This document shows, piece after piece, positions 43,881-51,465 of a stretch of DNA of 64,000 nucleotides. The first letter of the stretch is position 1; each line of letters begins with the position of its first letter. The DNA is from Nocardia testacea NBRC 100365. Its GTDB lineage: Bacteria > Actinomycetota > Actinomycetes > Mycobacteriales > Mycobacteriaceae. The notes below the pieces were generated by a model. It was not told the DNA's origin, ran no database searches, and saw only the letters and a list, made by a program, of their open reading frames with translations. The translations under genes and the position numbers were made by a program. The DNA is taken from positions 1-64,000 of the forward strand of contig NZ_BAGJ01000043.1 of the NCBI RefSeq assembly GCF_000308775.1, written 5' to 3'.

Positions 43881-44030
43881 GTGAAAGAACAATTGCCACG
43901 CCGTATTGCCGGCGCACATTCCATACAGAAAGGGAGAAATTGGCAACCGCCGACCGACATCACCATCCTTGTGCGCGTGTCGAACGCCCTGCGCCGGTGG
44001 CCGGCGCAGGGCACCGGGAAAGAACGCTGA
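43881..44030 (+). CDS. small basic protein (49 residues)
   Basis: GTG start with AAAGGA eight bases upstream; product VKEQLPRRIAGAHSIQKGRN, then WQPPTDITILVRVSNALRRW and a basic end. No family recognised. The stop TGA overlaps a CTG that may start the next small gene (CTGA at 44027). An alternative TTG-initiated frame of the next gene overlaps this gene almost entirely, so only one of the two readings is likely to be fully translated. Confidence 0.5.
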   Translation: MKEQLPRRIAGAHSIQKGRNWQPPTDITILVRVSNALRRWPAQGTGKER

Positions 44031-44221
44031 ACGAATCGCCGGAGCGCGACCATCACCTCGCCTCGTTCGATGTGGTCGCGGCGCGCGCCGAGAGCCTCGG
44101 TTACCGGCTCGCCCGCGAACCGGGCACCGCGGGCGGATGGACGCTGCTGGACGCCGCGGATGGTGAACCACTGTACGAGGCGCCCACTCTCGTCGATATC
44201 GCGTGTTACCTCGATGGATAA
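44027..44221 (+). CDS. small protein (about 64 residues), start uncertain
   Basis: The conserved-looking part is VVAARAESLGYRLAREPGTA, GGWTLLDAADGEPLYEAPTL and VDIACYLDG, a small alpha/beta domain that I cannot name. Two starts are possible: a CTG at 44027 overlapping the preceding stop (CTGA), or a TTG at 43940 with the good ribosome site AGGGAG, which would add 29 residues in a second frame over the neighbouring gene. The C-terminal part is coding with fair confidence. Confidence 0.55.
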   Translation: MNESPERDHHLASFDVVAARAESLGYRLAREPGTAGGWTLLDAADGEPLYEAPTLVDIACYLDG

Positions 44222-44267
44222 CGGCGGCTCGGCGCTGCCGCGGAGATATCTACCCGCGCAGAGGGCG

Positions 44268-45029
44268 CTACCAAGTATCCGGTTCGTCCTCGCGCAGCCG
44301 GCGCAGCGCGCGATCGATCCAGTCGGCGAACCCGGCCGCGAGATCGGCGGCGCCGGCCGGCCGCACCGTGACGTGTTCGCGCGTCCGTTTCTCCAGGTAG
44401 CGGCCGTCGCCGGTGAGGTCGTACCACTGGGCTCGGTACCAGGGTTCGGGGCGATCCAGAATCGATCCGACCCGCAATCCCGCGATACCCCCGCCGTCCG
44501 CGGGCCGCTGTGCGAGACGCCGATACTGTTCGCCGGGACCGCGCCGGAAGGATTGCCGTCCCTCATGACCGGGTGCTAGATCGTCGACATGGAATGTCGC
44601 CGCCGCTTCCCGACCAGGATCACGCGACGGCACCAGACCGGCGAGGCGCTTCGGCAATTGTTCGGCAGCGAACAGCTGGGCATGAATCGAGCCGTCGACA
44701 CCGTCGATCACCGACTGCGCCAGCGCTACCCCGTAATGCGTGGTGCGCGCGCCGACCACCCGGTACTCGCGAATCCGGCCCTTGGTGGTCGCGGTCGAGG
44801 CACCCAGGATCTCGATCCGCAGGTCACCGTCGGACACGGTGTGCAGGGCCCGCCGGATCAGTTCGCGCTCGTCCCGGTCGTACCGCGCGCGGACAGCCGC
44901 CGCATGCGCCTCGAACGGGTTACGGGTCTTGTAGCGGCTCAGATAATGCAACGGACGTGGGAACCGGTCGATCCCGTCGCGGTACCAGAGCGCGGCGAAA
45001 TCGTCCGGCTCCCAGATCCAGGTGCTCAT
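44268..45029 (-). CDS. EspG-like ESX secretion-associated chaperone
   Basis: A 253-residue cytosolic protein with the EspG pattern: WEPDDFAALWYRDGIDRFP at the N-terminus, PLHYLSRYKTRNPFEAHAAA, AALHTVSDGDLRIEILGAS-like strands and the VVGARTTHYGVALAQ repeat half. EspG proteins bind PE-PPE heterodimers and deliver them to the type VII machine. It follows the PPE-like gene (84 bases) on the same strand, supporting this role. No ecc core genes are in the window, so it must serve a machine encoded elsewhere. Confidence 0.72.
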   Translation of the reverse strand: MSTWIWEPDDFAALWYRDGIDRFPRPLHYLSRYKTRNPFEAHAAAVRARYDRDERELIRRALHTVSDGDLRIEILGASTATTKGRIREYRVVGARTTHYGVALAQSVIDGVDGSIHAQLFAAEQLPKRLAGLVPSRDPGREAAATFHVDDLAPGHEGRQSFRRGPGEQYRRLAQRPADGGGIAGLRVGSILDRPEPWYRAQWYDLTGDGRYLEKRTREHVTVRPAGAADLAAGFADWIDRALRRLREDEPDTW

Positions 45030-45113
45030 TGTCGGTGGCGTTTCCTCGAGTATGTGACGGTCGCCGGTGACTCGGCGCCGCCGGTGTGTGCCCGCGGGCA
45101 GGTAGACGATCGA

Positions 45114-46286
45114 TCAGTCGCGTTCCGATGGCCGCGCGGCCGGTACGTCGGCGCCCAGCACCCCGCCGGGAATCGTCGGCGGCAATTCACCGAGCAGTTC
45201 GTCGGTGTTCTCGGCGTTGATCAGATAGTCCGGTATTTCGTGCTTCTCATCGTCCGCCCCCTGCTGTCCGCGACCTGCCCCCGGCGACATCATTCCGGGC
45301 ATACCGCTGCGCGCCGCGCCGGAATTGGTCGCGCCGGTAGCTGCTGCCGCGGGAGTACCGGTGGCATTTGGTGTGCCGGGCACACTGCGGCCGGGGTCGC
45401 CGGTGGTCACCGGACTGCCGCTCGGAGAACCCGGAGTGCCCGGTCCGGGAGTGGTCGAGGTGGCGCTCGGCACAGTGGTGGTGCTGGGCGAGGTGGATAT
45501 CGGATTCTCGGTGGTGGACGGGGTCGTTCCAGTGGGCGTCGTCCCCGGCTGCTCGGTGTCCGGATCTTCCGGCTGTCCGGTTCCCGGATCGTCGGCCGGT
45601 TGTTCCGTACCGGGTTCTTCTCCTGTGGGGCTCTCCTCCTGCGGTCCTCCGATATCCGTGCCGTTGGGGTTACTGCCCTGGTCGGTGGATGTACCGCCTA
45701 AGCTGGGCTGGTCGCCGGTACCGGTGGGCAGATCGGTGTGCAGGGGCTGCGTCGGATTCACCGGGACAGGCAGGACCGGAATCTTCGTGTCGGCCGCGAC
45801 GAAGCCGGTGACATAGTTGTCCCCCATCACCTGCCGAGCAGTTTCCTCGGCGTCGCTGCGATCGGTGTCCTCGTAGAACGGAAGCCACGACCAACCGCTC
45901 GGATTCCACGGCGACTTCTCCGCCGGAACGTCGGGCAAGTTGTTCTGGGTGCGCATGATCGACACCACCGAGTCGTAGACCTGAACAGCCAGCGCGTTCA
46001 GCGCGGGGACCAGGTCTTCGGCCCGGGTCGCGTAATTGCCGATCGCCTGCCGCGACTGTTCCGCCGCCGGTCCCTCCCAGGCCGCCGCGCTGGACCGGCG
46101 GATACGCGCGGCGAACACCTGGACCCCGCTCTCCCACTGAGCAGCGATCTGCCCATACTGCTCGGATGCCGTCATACCGTGGTCGCCCGGACTCAACGGT
46201 TTGAATGCCTCGTTGATCTGGGTGTGGGTGAACCCATTGGGCTGCTCTGGATCACCGATTCTCGGATTCTCGTTCTGAAAGGTCAC
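45114..46286 (-). CDS. PPE/WXG-like ESX substrate with long Pro/Thr/Gly-rich tail
   Basis: A 390-residue protein from GTG (GGGGGAAAG upstream). The first 170 residues are helical with a W-x-G hairpin (AAAWEGPAAEQSRQAIGNYATRAED), typical of PPE-type ESX substrates. The middle 180 residues are low-complexity Pro/Thr/Gly/Ser/Glu (many TGE, PGT and TTP turns). The C-terminus HEIPDYLINAENTDELLGEL is compact and looks like a separate motif. Next to the gene are its presumed helical partner (46341) and EspG-like chaperone. It is probably secreted or surface exposed. Confidence 0.78.
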   Translation of the reverse strand: MTFQNENPRIGDPEQPNGFTHTQINEAFKPLSPGDHGMTASEQYGQIAAQWESGVQVFAARIRRSSAAAWEGPAAEQSRQAIGNYATRAEDLVPALNALAVQVYDSVVSIMRTQNNLPDVPAEKSPWNPSGWSWLPFYEDTDRSDAEETARQVMGDNYVTGFVAADTKIPVLPVPVNPTQPLHTDLPTGTGDQPSLGGTSTDQGSNPNGTDIGGPQEESPTGEEPGTEQPADDPGTGQPEDPDTEQPGTTPTGTTPSTTENPISTSPSTTTVPSATSTTPGPGTPGSPSGSPVTTGDPGRSVPGTPNATGTPAAAATGATNSGAARSGMPGMMSPGAGRGQQGADDEKHEIPDYLINAENTDELLGELPPTIPGGVLGADVPAARPSERD

Positions 46287-46340
46287 CTTTCCCCCTGTTT
46301 CGAACGGACTGACACACCTCGCGGCCGTATCACGGTTCTC

Positions 46341-46835
46341 CTATCGGCCCTGGGTCACAGGGAACGTAGGAGGCATCGCCAGCGGGGTGATCGGCGGCGC
46401 TCCTGCCATCAGCTCGTTGTACCGACCGGCAAACGACTCATCGGTATCCATGTACCGCTGCGCGATCACCCGGTGCAACTCCTGAATATCCTCGACGATC
46501 CGATAATGCTGCTCGAGAATCGCGTGAACATCATTTCCGTCTTCCGCATTCTGCGCCTTGGTACGGAAACGATCGACGAGAACCACTGCCGAAGAAAGGC
46601 CCTGGCTCGTCTCTCCTATATCCCATCGATCACGCTTGAAAATGTCGCGGGCGATGCTCTGCAGTTCTCGGATCAAAAGTTTGAATCCCTCACAGTCACG
46701 CTCCATGTACACGAACTCTTCGGCATTCACCCGAACCGCATCCGGCAAACCTTCCCCGAGATTCACCGACAAACGTCCCTCTCGCGCCTCGGTCAGCAGA
46801 TCCTCCAGGGGACGCGACGCCGCTTCCTCACTCAT
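46341..46835 (-). CDS. helical PE-like ESX partner protein
   Basis: A 164-residue, almost wholly alpha-helical acidic protein without signal peptide (MSEEAASRPLEDLLTEAREG). Near the C-terminus RYMDTDESFAGRY contains a Y-x-x-x-D sequence, the general type VII secretion signal, followed by a Pro-rich flexible end. Immediately upstream of the PPE-like gene, it is well placed to form the heterodimer carried by EspG. It lacks an N-terminal PE motif, so PE-like is by role rather than by sequence. Confidence 0.65.
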   Translation of the reverse strand: MSEEAASRPLEDLLTEAREGRLSVNLGEGLPDAVRVNAEEFVYMERDCEGFKLLIRELQSIARDIFKRDRWDIGETSQGLSSAVVLVDRFRTKAQNAEDGNDVHAILEQHYRIVEDIQELHRVIAQRYMDTDESFAGRYNELMAGAPPITPLAMPPTFPVTQGR

Positions 46836-46880
46836 TCCCGACCTTCCTCGCGCTGATCACAACCAACGACTCCCCCGCCG

Positions 46881-47450
46881 CTACGAATCCGGGATCAAGG
46901 GAGCCAGCTTTTCGGCCAGTCCCAGCCCGAGTTCGCATGTATCCAGATGGCCGGTCTTATCGTTCGATGACGGATTGTCCATCGAGAGTTCGAGGCTGCC
47001 CCCCGCCATCTCCACATAGAACAAACAGGACGCCCGCACATCGGTATCGCCGGCCGCATCCACCGCCATCGCCGCCCGGCCGTCGATCGTGTACTCCTGG
47101 CGCACCACGAACTGGTCGTTGTCGCGCACCACAGGCAACGTCAGATTCGTGGTGGTGATCCCCACCGCGTAGCTGTCCGGCGCCACATATCGGCATCCTC
47201 GCCACTTGATCCCTCGCGACCCGTCGACATTTGCATCCGTGATCCCTCGCCGCAGGCTCTCCGAATCAAGCACATCTTGCGGGATATCGGTACACGGATC
47301 GAACGACGACGGCGCCTCCGCCGCAATGGGCAACCCGGTCGTCGTGGTCACCGGAGATGCTGTCCCTCCGCTCCCGGAACCACATCCCGCAACCACCAGC
47401 ACAATCCCCACCCCGCACAGAATCCCCCGAACCGACCGAAAAGCGGCCAT
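46881..47450 (-). CDS. DUF3558 lipoprotein
   Basis: A 189-residue secreted lipoprotein: signal MAAFRSVRGILCGVGIVLVV, lipobox VAGC, a short Thr-rich spacer, then the DUF3558 domain with FDPCTDIPQDVLDSESLR near its start and RASCLFYVEMAGGSLELSM near its middle. ATG at 47450 with GAGG upstream. DUF3558 lipoproteins are typical of mycolata and are often found beside ESX-type genes, as here. It could assist cell-surface assembly; the role is unknown. Confidence 0.85.
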   Translation of the reverse strand: MAAFRSVRGILCGVGIVLVVAGCGSGSGGTASPVTTTTGLPIAAEAPSSFDPCTDIPQDVLDSESLRRGITDANVDGSRGIKWRGCRYVAPDSYAVGITTTNLTLPVVRDNDQFVVRQEYTIDGRAAMAVDAAGDTDVRASCLFYVEMAGGSLELSMDNPSSNDKTGHLDTCELGLGLAEKLAPLIPDS

Positions 47451-47614
47451 CACGAACCTCCCGACACCGGCATTCCATAGCGAGCCGGGAACCGGCCGGC
47501 CCCCCGCATCCACGCCGACCCTACCCACCCCGTAACCCCCACTCAACCTGCGACGGGCGCCGCGCCCAGCCCGAACGATCCGTCGGTGAGCGCGGCGTGC
47601 GCGGCTGAACACCG

Positions 47615-48142
47615 TCATTCGGGCAGGTAGGGGCTCAACGCTCCGGCGACCCGCTCCCCTTCCGCACAGATATCGCCGCTCGCCGCTCCTCCACCCGGCC
47701 CGACCGGCAGACGCGACCAGACGAGTGCCATTCCCTGCTGGAGTTCCACACCGAAGTAACAGCGCTCTTTGCGCTCCGGGTCGAGTGTGTCGCCGAATTC
47801 GAGTGCCGTCCGGTCGCCGACAGTGGCGGGCCCGGCCACCTGGTAATCCTGGTAGCGCCGGTCCTGCTGGAACTCGTCCAGCGAAGTCGGGCCGAAGTAC
47901 ACTGCCGCGTCATACCACCCGGCGGTCGACTTCCAGATACAGCCTTCCCAGCCGGAGAATTCCGTTCCGAAGGGCTCCGTCATCAACGGTTGCGGGACGA
48001 TTCCCGCTTCGGTCAGAGCTGCGGCGGGGATATCACAGGGATGGGCGACGGGCGTTTCAGCCGTATCCTCGGCGCCACCACAGGAAGTGATCGTCGCCGC
48101 GACGACTCCAGAGAGTAGTGCCATCATCAGTGTTCTTCTCAT
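47615..48142 (-). CDS. DUF3558 lipoprotein, second copy
   Basis: A 175-residue lipoprotein with signal MRRTLMMALLSGVVAATI and lipobox TITSC. The domain contains HPCDIPAAALTEAGIVPQPL, GWEGCIWKSTAGWYDAAVYF and ERKERCYFGVELQQGMALVW, matching DUF3558 features (paired Cys, W-x-x-C). It is only distantly similar to the copy at 46881, with 164 bases between them. A third, broken copy of this subtype is at 48607. Start: ATG at 48142, chosen for the signal peptide; the ribosome site is weak. Confidence 0.82.
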   Translation of the reverse strand: MRRTLMMALLSGVVAATITSCGGAEDTAETPVAHPCDIPAAALTEAGIVPQPLMTEPFGTEFSGWEGCIWKSTAGWYDAAVYFGPTSLDEFQQDRRYQDYQVAGPATVGDRTALEFGDTLDPERKERCYFGVELQQGMALVWSRLPVGPGGGAASGDICAEGERVAGALSPYLPE

Positions 48143-48606
48143 TGCAGCCGTCCGCTGTTCCCGGTATTCGTCGAAATCGTCGGGCCAATCGCTCGGCCCC
48201 ACGACGTTGTCATCCCGGCGTGCGGCCCGCGGGGTCGCCGGGGCTTCCGGCGCGAAAGCACCTGCACCCCAACTCCATAGATAGGACTTCGGGGACACCC
48301 ATCCGGCCAGCGACCTTGGCCGGCGGGCAGATCACCCCCGATCGGGCGAAGACAATGAGAAAACTGCGCAAACCGGGCCCGACCCCAACACACCGGGGGC
48401 CACAGACGGCCCGGTGCCGGCTCTTCATACCACTCCTCGCACCGGTCGATCAGCGATCCAGTAGATCAGACGCCGCCCGAAGCGGATCGGTTCCCTTTGT
48501 CGGATTGTTCGATGAGGCGCTCCGACGCAACGCTGTCGTCGACGATTTCCCATCGCGGGGCCGGGCCGTTGTGTACGCCGCCATGGGAGCGGTGGGCGGT
48601 ATGCGC

Positions 48607-48708
48607 CGCTCGCGCCATGACCAGCGCCGATGAATCCACACCCAAGTAGCACCGCCTTTTCCGCTCGGAGTCGAGTGCGTCATCGTTCGCAGCGAAGGCC
48701 TTGATCTC
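48607..48708 (-). pseudogene. DUF3558 gene fragment
   Basis: Reads EIKAFAANDDALDSERKRRC then YLGVDSSALVMARA, parallel to DTLDPERKERCYFGVELQQGMALVW of the intact gene at 47615. No signal peptide, N-terminal domain or matching C-terminus is found around it. It lies in a 926-base stretch (48143-49068) that otherwise holds only broken gene pieces. Confidence 0.6.
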
Positions 48709-48973
48709 CGTCGGTGAACTGCCGGAGCGAAGTCCATGCCCTGGTGGTATCCCAACTCGGAACTGTCGACCCTGCGGACAAGTGTGTTTGTCTGTCATCC
48801 GTGATGTCTAAGTCGATTCGCACCGGTATCCGTGCACTCGCCGGGGTCGCGTCGCACTTCAACCGCTCATCTGCGCAACCGCTGGTCCTGGGTGCATCCA
48901 TCGCGCCGTACCTGATGGGTTGTGCACCGGCTGCACTGGCGGTGTGGCTTGCCTTACCAACCCGGCAGGATTG

Positions 48974-49072
48974 ATGGTGAACGCCGAGGGCAAGAGCACC
49001 TGGCCAACCACTGAGTCGTACGAGTACGACAATCAGGACGACGGCTGGAAGCAGGACGGAGTCGAGGGATGA
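48974..49072 (+). pseudogene. 3' remnant of the gene upstream of lipoprotein copy B
   Basis: A 32-codon frame MVNAEGKSTWPTTESYEYDN... ending KQDGVEG, with its TGA overlapping the ATG of the lipoprotein (ATGA). It looks like the C-terminal end of a larger protein whose 5' part is lost or frameshifted (48805-48970 shows another open piece, MSKSIRTGIRALAG..., in a different frame). A shorter version of the same end precedes copy A. Confidence 0.5.
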
Positions 49073-49737
49073 ATCGCTGGCGGCCGAGGCAGAGCCGTTC
49101 CGGATGGCTGCGATCGACCACGGTGAGTGCACTGATGATTCTCGGGACCGTGACGGCCTGCGGACCCCAGGACGCCGGAGACACCGGAGCAGGGCCGATG
49201 TTCGGTGGACTGACAGATTCCTGCACTCAGGTGGCAGGTCCGGCAATGGACGCTATCCGCTCCTATACGGGCGCGCTGTTCAGCGACACGGTCGAGTTCG
49301 AAGATGAGAGCGCGGGACTCTCCGGCCCGGAAGGACCCGTCAAGGTATGTACCGCGCAGTATCAGAAGATCGAGCCCTGGTCGGCCGGAGAGCCTCTTCA
49401 GCGCACCATCACCCTGTCGTTCTCACTGAGGTTGGGCGATGATGCGGTCGAGGCCACGGAACGGCATTTCGATCGGGCACTCGATGCCACGAAAGGCAGT
49501 GAGACAACCGGTCTCGGGGATGAATCCTTCGAATCCTGGGGCGCTCCGGACGACACCGCGTCGAGTGCCTTTCGGAAGAGCAACGTCTTCGTCAGCGCGG
49601 CTGTCTTCGGCTCGAATATGTCGGAACGGGAAGGCGTCAGCGGACCTCGGGCGGGGCGCGCCGAGTTGGAGCCCGGCGCTCGTGCCATCGCGGAGGCGCT
49701 GGCGGCGGACCTCGGTGCGGTGCTCACCTCGAATTGA
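49069..49737 (+). CDS. lipoprotein, copy B of a duplicated pair
   Basis: A 222-residue protein with an Arg-rich N-terminus, hydrophobic core STTVSALMILGTVT and a good lipobox cysteine (VTACGP). The mature part has two Cys (DSCTQV and VCTAQYQ), a Y-T-G-A-L-F-S-D segment, and ends AADLGAVLTSN. GGAGTCGAGGG supplies a ribosome site and the ATG overlaps the preceding stop. It is clearly the healthier copy compared with 41533. The family is not recognised; the same fold as DUF3558-type lipoproteins is possible but unproven. Confidence 0.75.
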   Translation: MNRWRPRQSRSGWLRSTTVSALMILGTVTACGPQDAGDTGAGPMFGGLTDSCTQVAGPAMDAIRSYTGALFSDTVEFEDESAGLSGPEGPVKVCTAQYQKIEPWSAGEPLQRTITLSFSLRLGDDAVEATERHFDRALDATKGSETTGLGDESFESWGAPDDTASSAFRKSNVFVSAAVFGSNMSEREGVSGPRAGRAELEPGARAIAEALAADLGAVLTSN

Positions 49738-49839
49738 AATCAGTCCCTTCGGACGAACCGGCCGCCATGATGTGGAACCGACCGCCTCCACCGGGCGGCG
49801 AAAGTGCGGTCGGTTCGTATGGATATGTGCCCCCGATCC

Positions 49840-49936
49840 GCTGAGCCGAGTCCGCCCGCGCGCAGACCATCAGTGAAGGTGTCCACTACCGCGGACAGAA
49901 AGCCAGAGCCGGGCCGGTGGGGTTCTTGGAATCCCG
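49840..49936 (-). pseudogene. DUF397 gene fragment (copy B)
   Basis: Encodes DSKNPTGPALAF and, after a frameshift, TFTDGLRAGGLGSAD, corresponding to the second half of the intact DUF397 protein at 42284. The first half, the stop codon and the XRE partner are missing. Farther on, 49989-50060 on the plus strand reads KLTVEELAPLVNDDLYDDYL, which may be a piece of another lost gene; nothing else is seen up to 50153. Confidence 0.65.
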
Positions 49937-50153
49937 CTGCAGGTAGGGGCTCGAGACTCCGATCACAATGGCCAGGCTTCGCGCCCCAAAAGCTCACCGT
50001 CGAAGAACTCGCACCGCTCGTGAACGACGACCTCTACGACGACTATTTGTGGTGTCCAGGGAGGTTGGTCAGTCGGGCGGCCGGTGGCGGGCCTCCGATA
50101 GCGCGCTGGTCGGTAGCAGGCTCAGGCAGTAATTCGCGCCCGGCGGAGTCCGG

Positions 50154-51212
50154 CTACGCGGCCGTGCTGTCGCCGGCGGCGTTGTGCTCACCGAGTCGAG
50201 GTGGTGGCCGATAGTCCGGGGTCCACCCCGCCACATGTATCGACGATCCGACGAGCCGGTGTCCCCCGGCCCGCACGACCATGTCCGGGGTCGCCTCCAG
50301 CGCTTCCGGCAGCGTGCGCACCGCCGCGGCCGGGACACCGAGCGGCCGCAGCCGCGCCTCCCAGGACGCCGCGGTGTCGGTGGCCAGTACGGCGGTCACC
50401 ATGCCGAGAACGGATTCGCGGCTGCTCACCCGTTCGGCCATGGTCTCGAATCCGGCCAGCCCGGCCTCATCCGCGAAGAGTTTCCAGAACCCGTCGTGGG
50501 TGATGAACAGCGCGAGATACCCCTGGGCGGTCGGGAAAAGCTGGGCCGGGACGTAATACGAGTGGGCCCCGAACGGGCGACGCTGGGGTTCCACACCGTT
50601 GTCCAGGTAGGCGGCCGCGTGATAGTTCAGCTGGGACAGCATCACATCACGCAAGGAGACATCTATCTGCCCACCCCGACCCGAGACGATCTGGGCGAGC
50701 AAACCCAGTGCGGCGGTCAGGCCGGTGGAATTGTCGGCGGAGGAATAGCCGGGCAGCGTGGGCGGTCCGGCGGGATCGCCGGTGAGCGCAGCGACACCGG
50801 TGGCCGCCTGCACGACGTAGTCGAAGGCAGGGTCGTCGCCGTTGTCGAGGCCGAAGCCGGTAAGCGCGACGCAGACGATTCTGTCGTTGTACTTCCGCAG
50901 TGCTTCGTAGGTGAGGCCGAGCTTTCGAATGGCCGAGGGTTTCAGGTTCACCAGCAGCGCATGGGCGTCCGCGGCCAGTTCCCCGAGCCGGCGCTGCCCG
51001 GACTCGGCGGTCAGATCCAGGCAGATACTGCGTTTACCGCGGTTGAGGCTCGCGAAATAGGAATCCCCGACCTTGCGCGAGATATCGCCGCCCGGTGGTT
51101 CGAGTTTCACCACATCGGCGCCCAAGTCGGCCAGCATCATGGTGGCGTAGGGGCCGGCCAGCATGGTGCCCACCTCGAGCACCCGGATACCGGCCAGCGG
51201 GCCGGCGTTCAT
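50154..51212 (-). CDS. class III CoA-transferase (CaiB/BaiF/Frc family)
   Basis: Transfers CoA between acids through an aspartyl-CoA intermediate. In 352 residues: LAGIRVLEVGTMLAGPYATMMLADLGADVVKLEPPGG cluster at the N-terminus, SLNRGKRSICLDL, and the expected catalytic Asp in PAFDYVVQAATG. It is shorter than typical 390-440-residue members, mainly in the C-terminal part. The ATG overlaps the stop of an upstream micro-ORF (ATGA), linking it to the luciferase-like gene and mutase genes in one minus-strand operon. It presumably activates an acid used by the mutase. Confidence 0.9.
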   Translation of the reverse strand: MNAGPLAGIRVLEVGTMLAGPYATMMLADLGADVVKLEPPGGDISRKVGDSYFASLNRGKRSICLDLTAESGQRRLGELAADAHALLVNLKPSAIRKLGLTYEALRKYNDRIVCVALTGFGLDNGDDPAFDYVVQAATGVAALTGDPAGPPTLPGYSSADNSTGLTAALGLLAQIVSGRGGQIDVSLRDVMLSQLNYHAAAYLDNGVEPQRRPFGAHSYYVPAQLFPTAQGYLALFITHDGFWKLFADEAGLAGFETMAERVSSRESVLGMVTAVLATDTAASWEARLRPLGVPAAAVRTLPEALEATPDMVVRAGGHRLVGSSIHVAGWTPDYRPPPRLGEHNAAGDSTAA

Positions 51213-51280
51213 CGCTTTGCCTCCGTGGCGGATTCACACGGCCCGCGAAGACCGGAACGAAGGCGAAAATATCCGATCAT
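51209..51280 (-). CDS. repeat micro-ORF of 23 residues between LLM and CoA-transferase genes
   Basis: MIGYFRLRSGLRGPCESATE plus AKR, with ATGA overlaps at both ends (start at 51280 overlaps the previous micro-ORF stop; TGA at 51209 overlaps the CoA-transferase ATG at 51212). The peptide repeats the theme of the neighbouring micro-ORF (RLRSGLR-P). Expression is unproven; the exact chain of couplings is seen directly. Confidence 0.4.
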   Translation of the reverse strand: MIGYFRLRSGLRGPCESATEAKR

Positions 51281-51465
51281 CGGAGCTCCCTCGGCGTGGG
51301 CTCATACGGCCTGCGGAGGCCGCTACGAAGGCGGCGGTATCGCATCATGGAAGGTCTCCCGGAGCGGGTTGATGCGCTCTGCGGAGGCCGGTGTGGAAGC
51401 GAAGGTATTCCATCCTCGGAGCGAGCCCATACGATCCGCGGAGGCCGGCGGGGGTATCGCATCAT
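51277..51465 (-). CDS. repeat micro-ORF of 62 residues between LLM and CoA-transferase genes
   Basis: Starts ATGATG overlapping the stop of the luciferase-like gene (51462-51464) and ends in TGA overlapping the start of the next micro-ORF. The peptide has two related halves: MMRYPRRPPRIVWARSEDGI and MMRYRRLRSGLRRPYEPTPR. It is strongly basic and probably unstructured. It may only maintain ribosome flow through the repeat array. No family is known to me. Confidence 0.45.
   Translation of the reverse strand: MMRYPRRPPRIVWARSEDGIPSLPHRPPQSASTRSGRPSMMRYRRLRSGLRRPYEPTPRELR

Larger units (their letters stand above)
48990..49937. repeat. segmental duplication, copy B (lipoprotein + DUF397 remnant)
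   Basis: Partner of 41440-42388 in the same orientation. The alignment runs without large gaps from the remnant end (GAGTACGAC...) through the lipoprotein gene to the GGTTCTTGGAATCCCG sequence within DUF397, then stops sharply at 49937. The two copies flank the XRE/small-protein/ESX region. Confidence 0.85.
51209..51465 (-). repeat. about four imperfect tandem repeats (55-75 bp) at an intercistronic junction
   Basis: Repeated theme on the minus strand: ATGATGCGATACC-CCGCCTTCG/GGCCTCCGCGG...CGTATGAGCCCACG, ending near CTCCGAGG before the next ATGATG. Units lie roughly at 51465-51410, 51410-51350, 51350-51280 and 51280-51209. The array fills the space between the luciferase-like gene and the CoA-transferase gene while keeping ATGA junctions. 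Confidence 0.75.
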
